A stretch of DNA of 64,000 bases from Selaginella tamariscina (GCA_003024785.1 PUQB01000045.1:671028-735027); one strand, 5' to 3'. Positions 21,950 to 35,554 are shown, numbered from the stretch's first letter. Notes: generated by a model not told the origin, from the sequence alone. Translations and numbers: made by a program.

Positions 21950-23905
21950 TTGTTCCTCATTTATTTGATGAGATAGCTCCACTATATGCTCTGCTGAAGT
22001 CCCTGTTTTTCTCTTGGTCTTTTAAGTGTTTGAGTTTCTTATTCATCTCCTAACTTCTGCCCCTCTTCTTTATTACCCTGATTTCTCTCATCCTTTTATC
22101 CTTTGTACTAATGCTTTAAATATTGGTCTGGGTGCTAATCTTATGCAAAAAAATTCAAATTCCAGTCAGCAATATCCCATTGCATATATTAATCGAAGTC
22201 TCAGCGGTCTAGAACTCAATTATTCCAATACAGATAAGGAGTGTTTGGCAGTGGTTTGGGCATTCCACAAGTTTCATGCTTATCTTTATGGTTCTTCCAC
22301 ATTGGTTGAGTGTGATCATGTGGCAGTGCAGTTATGATTGGTATTGCAGGATTCGTCCAGGTTCTTCAATGACTAATGTTGATGCTTTGTCACGTGCTCC
22401 AATAGTGGCTAGTCCTCTTTGGAACCAACACCCTTACCTACTCTCTACAAAATTAGATTAGCACAGCACTTGGAATCATGGAGTCAAAGAATAATTAATG
22501 CTCTTAAGGCTTATGAGTTAGTTACGGATGTGGATGTTCATTTTCAACAACATGTTATTAAGTTCATGTTAGTGAAGGATCTTATTTATTTTGTGGGTCC
22601 GATTGCAACACACAATCCACCTCGTCACCCAAGATGACTATAAAGGGGATCATCATGGAAAGCGTGAGGAAACTAAGGCACATAGCACAAAGGAATCACT
22701 ATCTAGACAAGTTGGGTGCCTGATTCTATTGGCTTCATCTCCAGTACGATCTTCATCAATATTTATAAAACATGTCACCTTTGCCAAGTTCGAAATTCTT
22801 GTTCCACTCCTCCTTGTGGTGTTTTACAATCTATTCAGATCCACTATCCTTTTGAGTTGGTTACATATGATCTCATTGGGCCATTTCCTACGACAACCAT
22901 AGAAAATACATATGATATTATTTTGTTCAATTATTTGACACGTTATGTGGAGGTTCGTGTTCTTCCTAATGTTAAGGTGACTCATATAGCTAATTTTTTG
23001 TTTTCATATAATATTGCGGCATGGTTGTCTAGAACGCATCCTTTCAAATCAAGAGCCTCATTTTACAGCTGAAGTTTTAAGTATGCTGACTACTCGATTA
23101 GGAATCAAGCAATCATTTATAACACCTTATCATCTGAAAACAAATGGTTTAGTGGAGTGCCTCAATCGCACTTTTAAGTGTATACTTTCAAAATATGTGA
23201 ATTAGCGACAGACCAATTGGGATTAGTACTTATCCCTCCTTCAATTTACTTATGTCTCTTCTATCCATTAGTCCACTAGTGTCTCCCCTTTTCATGCCCT
23301 TTATGGTTGTCCTCATGTCTTTCCCTTTGATGTTGGTTTCCCTTTTTTTAGTCATGTTTCAGCAAATGCCCAAATGTGGAACTGGTACCTTGATCAAACT
23401 CTTTCAATGCTTCATCAAGAAATGTCAACATGGTTGTTTTATGCTCAAGAGGTACAACAAACAACACTACAATGCTTGGCATTCATTTGTTCATGATTAT
23501 GTTGTAAGTGATGAAGTTTTGGTTTTATATCCAAAGCTGCATTTCAAAGGTTTGTCTTTTGGATTGATTTCCAAGCGACTTGGTTCATATTCTATTGTGT
23601 GATGGTTGGGTCCTCAAGTGTACACGGTTTGTAGTTCAGATGAAGTTGATCAAAATATATATGTCCAACAACTGTCTCCATATCATCAGCATCCACAACA
23701 AAAGGTAGTAATGTAAGGATTGTACAAAATATATTTAGGTATATTCTATGGTATATAGTATATACCACCACATAGGATGCTGCCATGGACGCTGTTAACT
23801 AGGATGCCATGTGGGACGCCATATTGATGTTAATATGGGCACTACTTCTGAGTATATAAGCAAGGTTTCTGACCCTGTATGTATTTCTATCAAGTGATTT
23901 AAGAT
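21950..23905 (+). mobile_element. Decayed non-chromodomain Ty3/gypsy element: RNase H, integrase, 3' LTR
   Basis: RNase H is seen at about 22030-22340 (LYYPDFSHPFILCTNALNIG, YSNTDKECLAVVWAFH) and the start of the RNase H/integrase connection at 22350-22400 (VDALSRAP). Integrase core pieces lie at 22860-23200 (YDLIGPFP, NYLTRYVEVRVLP, YHLKTNGLVECLNRTF). They resemble the younger element at 30822-35756 and are broken by many stops. After about 23714 the sequence starts TGTAAGGATTGTACAAAATA and contains GAGTATATAAGCAAGGTTTC, a diverged version of that element's LTR. No 5' half is recognised. Confidence 0.75.
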
Positions 23906-24054
23906 AAGTCAAGGGCCGGTGGAAATGGCCCCTAACACTTAACCATACCCTACAAATTTAGGCTTTGTTTAGCTAAATAATATAAAGGAATAAAAAAAAT
24001 TTAAAATGATTAGACCGAAATTGAAAAAAAAATAAAAAATTATGGATCGAAATT

Positions 24055-24200
24055 GAAGCACTTCCAAAATATCACCACAAAGGGACCCACACACACAAAG
24101 AAAATAGCCTAATAAATACAAGGAATTATGGACCACTACGAAAACATCACCACAAAAGGACACACACACACACAAAGAAAATGGCCTAATAAATACGGCA
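24055..24200. repeat. Short tandem duplication, two units of about 75 bp
   Basis: Two adjacent copies share ATATCACCACAAAGGGAC / ACATCACCACAAAAGGAC, CA-runs, AAAGAAAATAGCCTAATAAA and a trailing AAATAC. They differ by a few substitutions. The rest of 23906-26833 is AT-rich with (CT)n(CA)n and (GT)n runs near 25725, 25822 and 26095 and nothing coding that I recognise. Confidence 0.6.
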
Positions 24201-25723
24201 CGAGAATTGACGAATGTGTACATGACTTTTTTAAGCCCTAGATTCCGGGTCAACCAAATATACTATAAGTATATTCTATGTATATAAGTATATCCTGTGT
24301 ATCATATTAAGATGCCCACATTTACTCATCTTTATTCAAATTATTGGTAAAAAAGAGAAGAACCATCCAAAACTTTTGAATGCCGATAAATTATAAGCTA
24401 TGAATAACAGAATTTATCCTTTGCATTACAATTCATATTCTTTTATAAACTTATTATGTAAAATGTAATCATGTCATAAGGCTGTAACTTAACGTTTACG
24501 TAAATATACATTTGGAAATAGTATAATAAATTGTCGCTGTTTAATTTTGTACCTTAACGTATGTCTTTTAGTTTCAATTAATATAATTTAAATGAAACTT
24601 CAACCATACGCATGTGTACGTGTTTGTACATACACACACACTTTTTTTTACATAGTTCCAAGAAAGTCTGCATGCATGAACAACGTTTATTAAAGTAGTT
24701 TAAATGCAGGTTTGAAGTCCATTTAACTTAAAATATTTATGCCAGCACAATGTGTTTTTATTTATATTTTATCTTAATATAATATATGAATGATTGCCAG
24801 CATCAGATACATGAAAACATAATATAATATTTGATGTGGATTATATCATTTTATATAGTCAGATAAGGATATTAATAGTGGAAACAATGTTGGCATAATT
24901 TAATATTAAAGTTCTTATACAAGTCAAAAAGTGAGGAGTTTCAAAAAATTAGAATAACTTATTCTATAAAATTAAGGGAAAAAAAATCGCCAAATAACCT
25001 TTGTATATATTGGCCCTATATTTAAAATTAAAAAAATCCATAATTAACCCTTGGGTCAAACTTAGTGTGACATAAAAATTAATTTAAATTATCAAATGGA
25101 TATAGAAATGTTTTAAATCAAATTAATGATTGAAATAATATCCCATAAATCAAACAAATTTCATTAAATAAATAATTTATTTTTTATTATTTAAAATAAT
25201 AAATGGATAATTGGAAATTAATCTGATTCATTACTTTAAATTAAATTTAAGTATAAATAGAATTGTTGTTTAAGTAATGTTTTTAAAATAATAAATCACA
25301 ATAAGTTTAACCAAGGGTAAATTGTGGAATTAAAGGTCATTTGTGAAAATAAGTCAAATTTGAAGGTTATTCTCTTTAGTTAAAAAAAGTTTATAAATTT
25401 GATATACATAGCCTATTATATAGTTAACTAAAATTTATATAGAAAATTTAAAAGAAAAGCATTAACATGCCACGTGTAATACATAAACGGCTGCAGCATA
25501 CGTGGGCAATCCAATGTATATCTAAATAACAAATAAATGAGCTGCTGCCCTTAATTGAAAATTAATTATAAATAATGTAAATACACAATAAGCAATCGTT
25601 ATATTTTTATATGTATAAATGATTTTTTTTTTCTTTTTGAATAATTTCGAAACTCTGTTATATTTCCTAACATGTTTATACATTGAATGTTTGAAAACTA
25701 ATAATCTGTATGATATTTAAAGA

Positions 25724-25754
<31 letters not shown>

Positions 25755-26091
25755 TTGTAGAATTTAAGAGAATATGTGCTAGAATATTCAGTCTATTTAC
25801 TCCAAATATTAATATGTGAAGATGTGTGTGTGTGTGTGTGTGTGTTTATGTTATTATATGATTAAATAATGAGTCTATTTAGATCTCATTATATATGCTT
25901 AACTTAATTTTAAGGTTTTTTATGTTTTATTTAACTAGATGTACAGATATTTCCTTTCAGCAAAGTTTTATTGCCAAATAGAGTTATTGTTTTCCTTTTT
26001 TAATCAAATGTTTCCGTCAATTTTGCTTTTAATAGTTTTAATTAAAACTTTCATTAATTATAAGTGATATGTATATTTTTACTAATGTGTA

Positions 26092-26122
<31 letters not shown>

Positions 26123-27086
26123 GCACGCACGCACGCACGGAGTGGAGGGCCGCCTGGCAAAGATGACGACGGCAAGAATATTGTTTTTAATTAGATTAAT
26201 ATTATATATATAATGATTACTTATATGATAAGTTAATATCTTTGAACTAAAAGCAGTTTTTTATTAGTTAATTATTTGACATTTTGTTTAAATATAAAAG
26301 AGTTGCAAGTCTGATTTGTATGAAAAAACTTTAAAAAAGTTAAGACTTTGAAAAGAAAATTCCGCGTTAAAGTTGAATGCAACATGACTTTTTTATATAT
26401 AAAGTTAATATTGTGAAAAATAAAAAAGTATAGTAAAAAAATCAAAATATAAAACCATGTATATATACGTATCTATACACACATATGATGTATGCGTGTG
26501 TAGCTTTCAATTACAATAAAATAAAATATGTTAAAATTATATATTAATATTAATTTAAATATACTTAACCACCAGATCAAAACATATATTTCATATAATT
26601 AAATATAAAAAGTATATTCTTATGATATGCAATATGAACATTATATATTAGCACGACAGAGAATGACGTTTATACATATATATAACATATAGATGTCACA
26701 CACACATGTATATATTCTCTCTTTTATTATATAGAGAGGTGTTTCATCATACAATTAATTTTAGCTCTGCTTTATTATGCATGTGTGTGTATATGTTGTA
26801 CTTTATCTTATCTTATTTCTTTATTTATTATTTACTTGTGTGTGTATTGTATGTATGTACAGGTATATATGGAAGTGAACTCTAAACTTTTAATATTTGT
26901 TTTTGATTCAGAGTCCAAGTTAGGACTTCAGCTGCAGCAACAACAACTTGCAGTGCTATGAGAGTACGTATTATTCAATTGTGAATACATGTGTGTAGAT
27001 GGGGGGGGGGTGTGTGTGTTAACTTAAGAATCCGTAGAGCTTAAACTTTCATGTACATGTTAAAGCCAAGTCCATGTATAGTGGGT

Positions 27087-27137
<51 letters not shown>

Positions 27138-27320
27138 ATGCTTAAGCTATTTTACAGGCGCACAGTACCAAACAATTCAGCATCAATCTGAGACGGTTTC
27201 CAAGACAGCTCCAATGCAATGTAAGTCTTTAATCAACTTAAATATCTTAACTATTTCTTTGTTCTAAAGAATTTGTAGTCTCTACTAAAAATTCAATTAA
27301 TCATTTGTTTAATCGTTAAA

Positions 27321-27379
<59 letters not shown>

Positions 27380-27841
27380 CACACCACACACACGTAAGAT
27401 GACGGGGGAGGCAGCGGCTGAGGTGCTGGATGGCACTAGAGAAACCGTGAATATTGGTTTTAACTAGATTAATATATATATATAATATAGATTACTTAAT
27501 ATCTTTTGAACTAAAGCAGAAGTTCTTAAATAAATTTCTGCGTTAAAGGACTTTTTATATCTAAAGGTTAAATTAAAATATTATTAATATAATATCAATT
27601 TTCTTAATTTGCGCTTCTACAATTACGTGCATTTTTTACAACTGTGTGTACGTATATATTTTATGTTTGGCATGTTATAAGCAGTATTATATATACATAT
27701 ATATTCTGAATAAAATGTATATGGAAAAATAAAATCCTGAATCGTTCTTACTATGAATTCCCATGATACAGTTGAAAATATATTAATATGCATAGACACC
27801 ACAAACATGTCAACGTATATATTATATATATATATATTATA

Positions 27842-27894
27842 ATATTTTATTGTGGCAATTGTGGTAATTTATAACAATTGCCACAATAAAATAT
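27842..27894. repeat. Perfect 21-bp inverted repeat with 11-nt loop
   Basis: Arms 27842-27862 and 27874-27894 (ATATTTTATTGTGGCAATTG and one more base, and its complement) flank an 11-nt loop. An identical structure is at 44991-45043 in the paralogous segment. It may be a short foldback or MITE remnant; the stem is too short for a typical plant microRNA precursor. Confidence 0.7.
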
Positions 27895-28689
27895 AATTTA
27901 AATAAGCCACAAAATACTTAAGATTGCAACAAAATTAATTTACCAAATTTTGATTATAATTTAACTACACCATTGTTTATATGGAAAATGCAGTCTCAAT
28001 AAAGCCTAAGCATTTAAAATAAAGATTATATAGTATGATTAGTATAGGTAATTTTATTCTTAATCTTATGTTATTAATATAATTATTGTATTTACGTTTA
28101 ATGTTTCAAATATGATTAACTTCAGTTTACTATTAGTATTAAAACAATAAACGTATACATATAAAATAAGATGTTATCGTTTGCAGACACATACAAGTCT
28201 GGAGTGTGTGTGTGTGTGAAATCTGTAACTACATTACTAATACGTACATTAAGTACGTATAACATCAAGATATTATAGATTATTCAATCTATATACTTTA
28301 GAGTATTCCAAATATTATACACACACACACAATATATATGCATCTAAAAATACTTCATGCATGGTGTGGCATGTTATGTGTCACCATTCTAATAAAGTAA
28401 CTAAAGTATTTAATTTCATTATATATGTTGCTTGAATCTTATTTGAATTTTGAATAAGATAATTAAATTTTTTATCAAATATTCCATACTGTTGTTTGTG
28501 TATGTTCGTATATAGTTACGAGCACACATACACGCACACACACATGGTTAAAAGTTGTACATTTGAAGTTTTATATATCAGCTAAAACATATTAGCTATA
28601 TACACATTATTATTATAAATAATATAATTGGTTATTCACATCATTTTAAACTATGTTCAAGACTTCTCAATTTCACATCCTTCGACACA

Positions 28690-28827
28690 TCCAAGCCTTT
28701 TAATATTAATACTCCGCTGTCTTAGTCTTGTAATAACAAACATAATAATCATTTATATAATTGCACCAACTAACCCAAGAGCATTAGGAATCTGCATATA
28801 AAAAACACGTAAGAATCAGTGCATAAT

Positions 28828-28877
<50 letters not shown>

Positions 28878-29357
28878 GTGTGTGTGTGTGTTTGCGATGT
28901 GTATATATATATAATTCATACTTACGATGGGTAGATATCCAACAGTACAAAACCATAGAAGATGGCGGTAACTAGACACATCAGAGTGAGTAAGAAGGGC
29001 ATGAACTCGGTACTCTTAGTTCTGCACACTAGAAACTGCAGTCTCAAATTGTTAAATAAACAGTTTTCTATATATATATTAATTAAAAATGTATGTGTTA
29101 TATATATTAAAAGGAATGTTCTCTTATTATAACTTTTTAAATAATAATATAATTAATATATAGTTATAATGACCAAAAGTGGTGCATAATACATTCCAAT
29201 ATTAAAATAACGGCTACAACCCCCAATATCTGAATTCTTTGTTCTTATCATGAATTCTCATGATAACCCCTAAACCCAAAGTTACTGTTGCAAGTATATC
29301 CAATGAAAGAGTCCCAGTACTTGCATCTAAATAAACACTGTAAGTGTGTGTGTGTGT

Positions 29358-29388
<31 letters not shown>

Positions 29389-29816
29389 AACCTTATAAAT
29401 ATATATTATATTCACATATACACATGTATATTACCCTTTTTTTTTCTGATGGACGCATAGGTCAAGAAAATGAAGACGTAAGTGCCTTGGATGATTACAC
29501 CGGCACCTTTAATTGTTATGACTAACAAGTTTCCCTTGTTAACTGGGAGCCCATAAAGCACCCACTGGTAACATATGGATCCCAGAAAACTCTTGAGTTT
29601 TTTCTTCTTAATAATGGATAAAAATGTCTTTCTGTAATAAACAAGAAATATATATATTTATATATGATCTAAATTAAAAACATATAATATATTATGTATG
29701 TACTCACACACACACACGTGTGTTTGTGTGTGTGTGTTTAACAATGGGACGAGGAACAAGATGAGTGCTGCGATATTGCCCATAATGCCCAAGGCTGTTG
29801 CAGCTGCCTTATCCAT
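28690..29816 (-). CDS. SWEET-family sugar transporter, copy 1, probably degenerate
   Basis: SWEETs are seven-helix sugar uniporters with two MtN3 repeats. Exon 1, 29816-29743: MDKAAATALGIMGNIAALIL. Exon 2, 29631-29435, joins in frame (VPL-KTFLSIIKKKKLKSF) and continues WVLYGLPVNKGNLLVITIKG, as in helices 2-3. Exon 3, from about 29337: DILATVTLGLGVIM. Exon 4, about 29040-28925: RTKSTEFMPFLLTL, the hallmark of the second repeat. Exon 5, about 28790: IPNALGLVGAII, then TAA where Gln is expected, then MIIMF. The loop before WVLYGLP is about 7 residues shorter than usual. The exon 2-3 junction is off by one base, next to an A-run. It is minus-strand with introns full of GT/GA repeats. Family clear; function doubtful. 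Confidence 0.75.
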
Positions 29817-30821
29817 GGTTGCCTAGTGAAATGTATGTTAGCTTTATATACTATGTGTTTTATCTATCTATCTATCTATCTATCACAAACAGAACTATAC
29901 ACTTCCGTTGTTAAACCAGAAATGTCTCAATTAACGTTGAGATTCTTTGACTATGTATACATTTGGTACGTGGGGTGAAAGCATTTGGGATTTCCGTAGA
30001 GATTAAATAGAGATGGCATTGACATCTCTCTTGAGAGAGTATGTGTGTGGACACATCCCCTTAGGGCACCACAAGACGTAAAACAATACATGCATACATA
30101 CGTACATACATATTATGGAGATTAATGTAACGGTGAAGATTACACCATTTAACTTTGAATGGATGAGATCAATTCATATTAAGATTTATAATCTTACGAT
30201 TGATCAAAACAAGTGGTTGTTAACATAGATTTTAGATGATTAACTTATTAAAGTAATTTATTATATAAATTATGAATCTAAACATTAAAGTTTCAAAGAA
30301 CATTACAAGATGTAGACTTTATTATTGTATAGATTAAATTAAAAATTTATAAATAAAAACACTTATATACAATCATTTATTATATACACGATCAATGGTA
30401 CTCAAAAGTACTAGTATTCCTTAAAAGTTAAAAAGTACATTTTCATGTCACTGAGTATGATGAAAGTCGCTAAGTCAGTAGGTAAAGATCCCAAGTAAGG
30501 TGATGAATTTTCACAATCTCAAACATACGGACACACAAAGGTGTGGTGTGTGTGTGTGCGCGCGCACACAGAAGTCCGGCAAGAACTTTCTAATTTAAAA
30601 CATCTTCCATATATAAAACAAACTAGAGTATACATTGTGTATGAAAATGAGCATGATGAACCGGCTACATTGATTTCTTATCATACTTAACAATCTCATG
30701 TGGTTATATAATTATACATAAGTATCTATAATAATATAACTTATGACAAGCTACTTAATAACAAGCACTAATATATATTTATATATACTCAAATTCAAAT
30801 TTTTTTATCATTTAAATATGT

Positions 30822-31024
30822 TGTAAGATACTGTATATTAGGTAAGTACCGTATATACGCATGTGTATATACGCACATGCGTAGTGACACATGGGTGGTG
30901 ATCTGGCCCCCATGTGTCAGCGCCACGTGTCGCATGTGTGCCACGTGGCAGGAGACCTCCTGTATATAAGCAGGGTTTTTGTAAACTAAATATCAGATTT
31001 TCATTTAATATATCTGCTCTTTCA
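30822..31024 (+). repeat. 5' LTR of the young element
   Basis: Starts TGTAAGATACTG and ends CTCTTTCA. It contains an imperfect palindrome (GCATGTGTATATACGCACATGC), CACGTG-type boxes (GCCACGTGTCGC, GCCACGTGGC) and a TATA box (TGTATATAAGC near 30960). CACGTG is the core of plant G-boxes, so bZIP/bHLH control is possible. Confidence 0.93.
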
Positions 31025-31077
31025 TTGGTGGAGAAGTTGGGTATTCCTTTCTTCCGCATTTTCTTTTTCTTGTTTCC

Positions 31078-32160
31078 ATGACAATGAACATGGAGACGGC
31101 TTTTAGCATTATTGCTACTGCTATTGATGCACAAACTAAGTTGTTGGAGCGCTTCGTTGAGGGTCCGTCCTCCTCTTCCCCGTCTGAGCCTCATGCCGGG
31201 GGATCTGCTTCTAGTACTCCTTCATCTTCTTCACAGGCCACAAATCCGAGGGTTCGACCCCGATCTTTTTGTGGTGATCCGGGAGATGATGTATACCACT
31301 GGTTTGATCATTTCCAAGTCATTGTTCGTTACCATGGTTGGGATGAGGCCCGTGCTCTCAGAGAATTCCCTACATGTTTGGAAGGCCCTGCGCTCAAGTG
31401 GTATAATGGATTGGCTGCGGAGATTCAAGCCAATAGTAATCGGTTAACGGAATGTCTCAAACGTACGTTTGGCAAAGTTGAGGATTCAGATGATGCTTTC
31501 CAACAACTGCATGCGATACGACAACATCCTGGTGAGTCTGTTATGCGGTTTAGTATTAGGTTCGGGGATTTAGTTCGGCGTGCGTATCCTAACATGCCTG
31601 AGCCTATTAAGCTCGGTATGTTATGGCCAACTATGCGACCCGAACTTGTTCGATTCGTTCGGGCTCTTCGTCCTACCACATTGGAGGAAGCTTTTGCACT
31701 AGCTCAACGTTTTGAGTTGGTGCCTGGTGAGGGCCGTGTTCCCCTTGGGTTACCTGCTCCTCTTGTTCAGCGTGCTGATCCAATGGAGGTTGATGCTGCT
31801 GCATATGTGCCCGCACGACAAGCCTTTCGTGGTCGACCTCGGGGCCCACCCCGTAGACCACCTCCACGAAATCGTCCTGCACCTGCTCCAGTTCCTGCCC
31901 GTGGTGGTCAAAATCCACGGATTCGTGACAGGAGGAATCGGAACAATGCAGGTCAACCCAATCAAGTTCACTGCTGGGCCTGTTGGGCACCTGGACATAC
32001 TTGGCGGGCATGCGATGTGTATCCTGATTGGCGTCCACCACATCCAGGCTGGCGACCATATGTTCCGGATGGTGTACCTGTGGCGGCCATTATGTCTGAT
32101 GATGAGCTTCCAGATGATGACGCTTCTCTTGCGGGTGGATCTGTTGCGGAAAACCAGTAA
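31078..32160 (+). CDS. Gag polyprotein of the young element
   Basis: An intact 360-codon frame from ATG 31078. A retrotransposon Gag-type capsid region at about residues 60-190 contains DDVYHWFDHF, LKWYNGL and the block around HPGESVMRFSIRF. A basic, Pro/Arg-rich stretch follows, then a single CX2CX4HX4C zinc knuckle (CWACWAPGHTWRAC, about residue 300) and an acidic tail. Gag assembles the virus-like particle and binds element RNA. The protease frame begins about 30 nt downstream in another frame. Confidence 0.9.
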   Translation: MTMNMETAFSIIATAIDAQTKLLERFVEGPSSSSPSEPHAGGSASSTPSSSSQATNPRVRPRSFCGDPGDDVYHWFDHFQVIVRYHGWDEARALREFPTCLEGPALKWYNGLAAEIQANSNRLTECLKRTFGKVEDSDDAFQQLHAIRQHPGESVMRFSIRFGDLVRRAYPNMPEPIKLGMLWPTMRPELVRFVRALRPTTLEEAFALAQRFELVPGEGRVPLGLPAPLVQRADPMEVDAAAYVPARQAFRGRPRGPPRRPPPRNRPAPAPVPARGGQNPRIRDRRNRNNAGQPNQVHCWACWAPGHTWRACDVYPDWRPPHPGWRPYVPDGVPVAAIMSDDELPDDDASLAGGSVAENQ

Positions 32161-32189
32161 TCGTACGGGCGACGGAGGGATCCCGTGCG

Positions 32190-35100
32190 ATGGAAACTCC
32201 ACCTCCATGTTTTTTTCGCTATGCATATCAAGGGTTGCAAGTTCCACCAAATCATCCAGTTTTCACATTTTCTGCACGAGTGAATGATGTTTCAGTCACA
32301 GTACTTGTGGATACAGGATCTAGCATGTCTTCCATAACTACTTCTCTGGCGCATCGGTGCTCATTACCCTTGAGACGAGCAGATAAGGTCTTGCACATTT
32401 TATATGGTAATGGGCAGTCTCGTGCAGTATCACAGTACACCACTTCGACTACACTAGTTATGGGTGCCAACTGTAAGTTTCCCTCTGGGTCTCTTAGGGT
32501 TGTCCCTTCCCAGGTCTTTGACATCATTCTGGGATGTGATTGGTTAAAGCAGTCGAAAGGTACATGTGATTTTTCACTCTCTCCTCCTGTATTACGCTTG
32601 GAGTCTGTGTCTTTGCAGTCTGTTCCTTTACGTCCAGAGAAGTTTGTTGCTGTTTGTATCACGCATACAGCTCCTTTGATTCCGGTCTTGGGTGGTGTTC
32701 ATCTCAACAGGTTCAAATGCCGGATCCGTCACCTGAGTGTCGAGCACACTGCATCGAACAACTTAAGAAACAGTATGCAAGTTTGTTCAAATTTGATCTG
32801 TCCCAAGGTGCACGTGTGAAGACTCGACACTGTATACCCACCGGCAATGCAAAGCCTTTCAAAGTCCCGGTTCGACGCAGGTCACCAAAGGAGTTATCAG
32901 CCATGCGAACAGCTGTTACTGATATGATTGGTAAACGAGTGTGTCGTCCGTCACGGAGTCCATGGGCATGTGAACCTCATTTGGTTCCCAAGCCTGATGG
33001 ATCTCTCCGATTTTGTGTGGATTACCGACCTCTTAACGATGTTACCATCAAAGATGTCTATCCACTTCCGAACTCTGCCGATCTATTAGATCGTTTGGGT
33101 CAGAGTCGATGGTTTACTAAGTTGGATTTGGCATCAGGATATTGGCAGGTTCCTATGCTGAGGAGGATATTCCAAAAACGGCCTTCCGGACACCATTTGG
33201 TCTTTACGAGTTTTTGGTCATGCCTTTTGGATTGACTTCAGCTCCTGCCACCTTTCAACGCATGATGGATGAGCTTCTTTCCGATATGCCTGATATCACT
33301 GCCGATTTTATCGACGATGTGCTCATTCATGGGTCTGGTTCTTGGGAGGATCACATTCGTGATGTACGGCGCGTTCTTGATCGATTTCGAGAAGTTGGCC
33401 TGAAGTTGAAACTTGAAAAGTGTGTGTTTGGTTCGACCGACACCACTTACTTGGGTTACCGTATATCTCGAGAGGGTTTACAGGTGGATCCAATGAAGTT
33501 GCGAGCTGTTCGAGAGTTCCTCGTCCCGTACAGTACAGGAAGTCCACGTTTCTTGGGCACGGTGCAGTACTTGGGTCGATTATCGATCATCTCACTGATC
33601 GAACTGCCCCTCTTCGGGAGTTAGTTCGTCACAGGTATCTTTCAGGTGGACTCGCAGGTGTCAGCAGGCATTTGACCAGTTAAAAGAGTTCCTGACAACT
33701 CCACCATTGCTTCAATACCCAGATTTTACTCGTCCGTTCATTTTACGAGTAGATGCCTCAGATGTTGGTATTGGTGGTGTATTGATGCAAACTGATGCTG
33801 TGGATTCTTCAATTCGACACCCGGTGGCTTACATTAGTCGAGTACTCACGCCGGCTGAGCGGAATTATTCCACTACTGAAAAAGAATGCCTTGCTGCTGT
33901 TTGGGGTTTTGAACGACTTCATGCCTACTTACATGGGAGTGAAACACTTTTGGAGTGTGATCATGCTGCTGTCACTTCCTTATTAAAACGGAAGAATTTA
34001 GTGGGTCGCGTAGCCAGATGGGCATTACGTCTCCAGGTATATAACTTTAAGGTGGTGCACAGGCCTGGGCGAACAATGGTGGATGCGGATGCACTTTCTC
34101 GAGCACCCCTCTCCGATTCCACTTTGCCTGCTCATGCAGTAGCTGCAGCATTCGGTTTGATACAAGCCCCTCAGGTATTCGATGCCGACTTACCATCCTT
34201 GGAACAGTGGCAGGATGCTCAAAAACATGAACCATGGACGAGGCAATTACGCGATGCGTTTGCAATTCCGTCTTCCGAACCTCGGTTTCGACAATATCAT
34301 GCTCAGTTTCGACTTCAGGATGGTTTATTGTATTTTATTGGGACAAATCCAGAGGACAGATGGCGTTTGGCTGTACCCTCTACATATGTTCCACACCTTC
34401 TTCGAGCATATCATGATTCACCTATTGTTGGAGGTCATCTTGGTCATCAACGAGTGTTGGAGAAGCTGCGCCGATCATTTTATTGGCCAAGCATGCGTGG
34501 TGATGTGATCAGGTATATTCAAAGTTGTCCCACTTGTCAAACTCGGAATTCCTCTACGACTCGGGCCATGGGAGTGTTGGAATCCATCAATGTCTCTCGC
34601 CCTTTTGAGTTAATTGCAGTGGATTTAATGGGACCTTTTCCACGTTCTTCTCAAGGTAACCAGTACATCATTGTTGTATCCGATTATTTAACTCGATGGG
34701 TAGAGGTTGGTGCTCTTCCGGATGCAACTGCCATGTCAACAGCTTTGTTTCTGTTCGATAATGTGGTTTTGCAGCATTCTTGTCCAGAGCGGATGTTATC
34801 AGACAATGGCCCCGCTTTCATTGCAGAGGTATTCCGAGTGTTGTGTGAGAGGTTAGGGGTAAAACATTCATTTGCCTCTCCGTATCATCCACAAACTGAT
34901 GGTTTGGTGGAGCGATTGAATCGGACCTTCAAGGGTATGATCTCGAAGTATGTGAACTTCAATCACACGGACTGGGATTGGTATTTGCGATGTTTGAGAT
35001 TTGCTTATGTAACAGGCATTCAGAGTTCGATTGGTATCTCTCCATTCAAGGCATTGTATGGATATGATCCTAAGTTGCCTAGTGAATTGGGGTTATCATC

Positions 35101-35554
35101 GAATCTGCCACGTGCCGAGGATGCAAAGATGTGGGCTCGACATTTGGATGCTGTTTTGCCTCTTCTGCGTGCAGAGTCTGCTGAACATCTTGGTCGAGCT
35201 CAAATGCGGCAGCAATCTTCTTACAATGCACGACATCAAATTCCACCAGATTTTGCTGACGGTGACTTAGTCCTGGTACGTTTTCCCAAGCTGACTGCAC
35301 CTGGGCTTGCAACTGGTTTATTACACAAGTGGCTTGGTCCCTACCGAGTACTCCGAAAGGTTGGTCCTCAGGTATATCAAGTAAAGTTGGTGGGATCTCA
35401 TGAGGTTGAGATAGTTCACGTGGTTCGAATGAAACGGTTTGTCGTTCGAGACTCGTTGAGTACATTTGGTCATACCTTAGATGGCCCAGCTCACACGGAT
35501 CCAGGACCATCAGATCCATCACCATCTACACAGCCGCAGGGGAGGATAGTGTAA
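32190..35554 (+). CDS. Pol of the young element: protease, RT, RNase H, integrase (frame-broken)
   Basis: Frames follow one another with small overlaps: 32190-32819 aspartic protease (VLVDTGSSMSS, ILGCDWL); 32654-33235 first half of reverse transcriptase (SPWACEPHLVPKPDGSLRF, FTKLDLASGYWQVPM); 33142-33624 second half (FLVMPFGLTSAPATFQRMMD, with FIDD at the catalytic site rather than the usual YLDD/YVDD); 33707-35554 RNase H (VDASDVGIGGVL), HHCC zinc finger (ending CPTCQ), integrase core (VVSDYLTRWVEVG, LSDNGPAF, YHPQTDGLVERLNRTF) and a GPY-type C-terminus (HKWLGPYRVLRKVG). No chromodomain. The last codons run 5 bp into the 3' LTR. At least three frame changes occur in a copy with near-identical LTRs. 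Confidence 0.9.

Noticed and set aside
26912..27230. Plus-strand exon-like pieces (Gln-rich QLQQQQ, then a 60-bp piece) as a MADS-box K/C-domain gene
   Set aside because: Splice-like borders and conservation in the paralogous segment are explained by recent duplication. The peptides are too short to assign.
31673..32255. Long minus-strand open frames opposite Gag of the young element
   Set aside because: Antisense shadows of a Pro/Arg-rich coding region, with no recognised motif.
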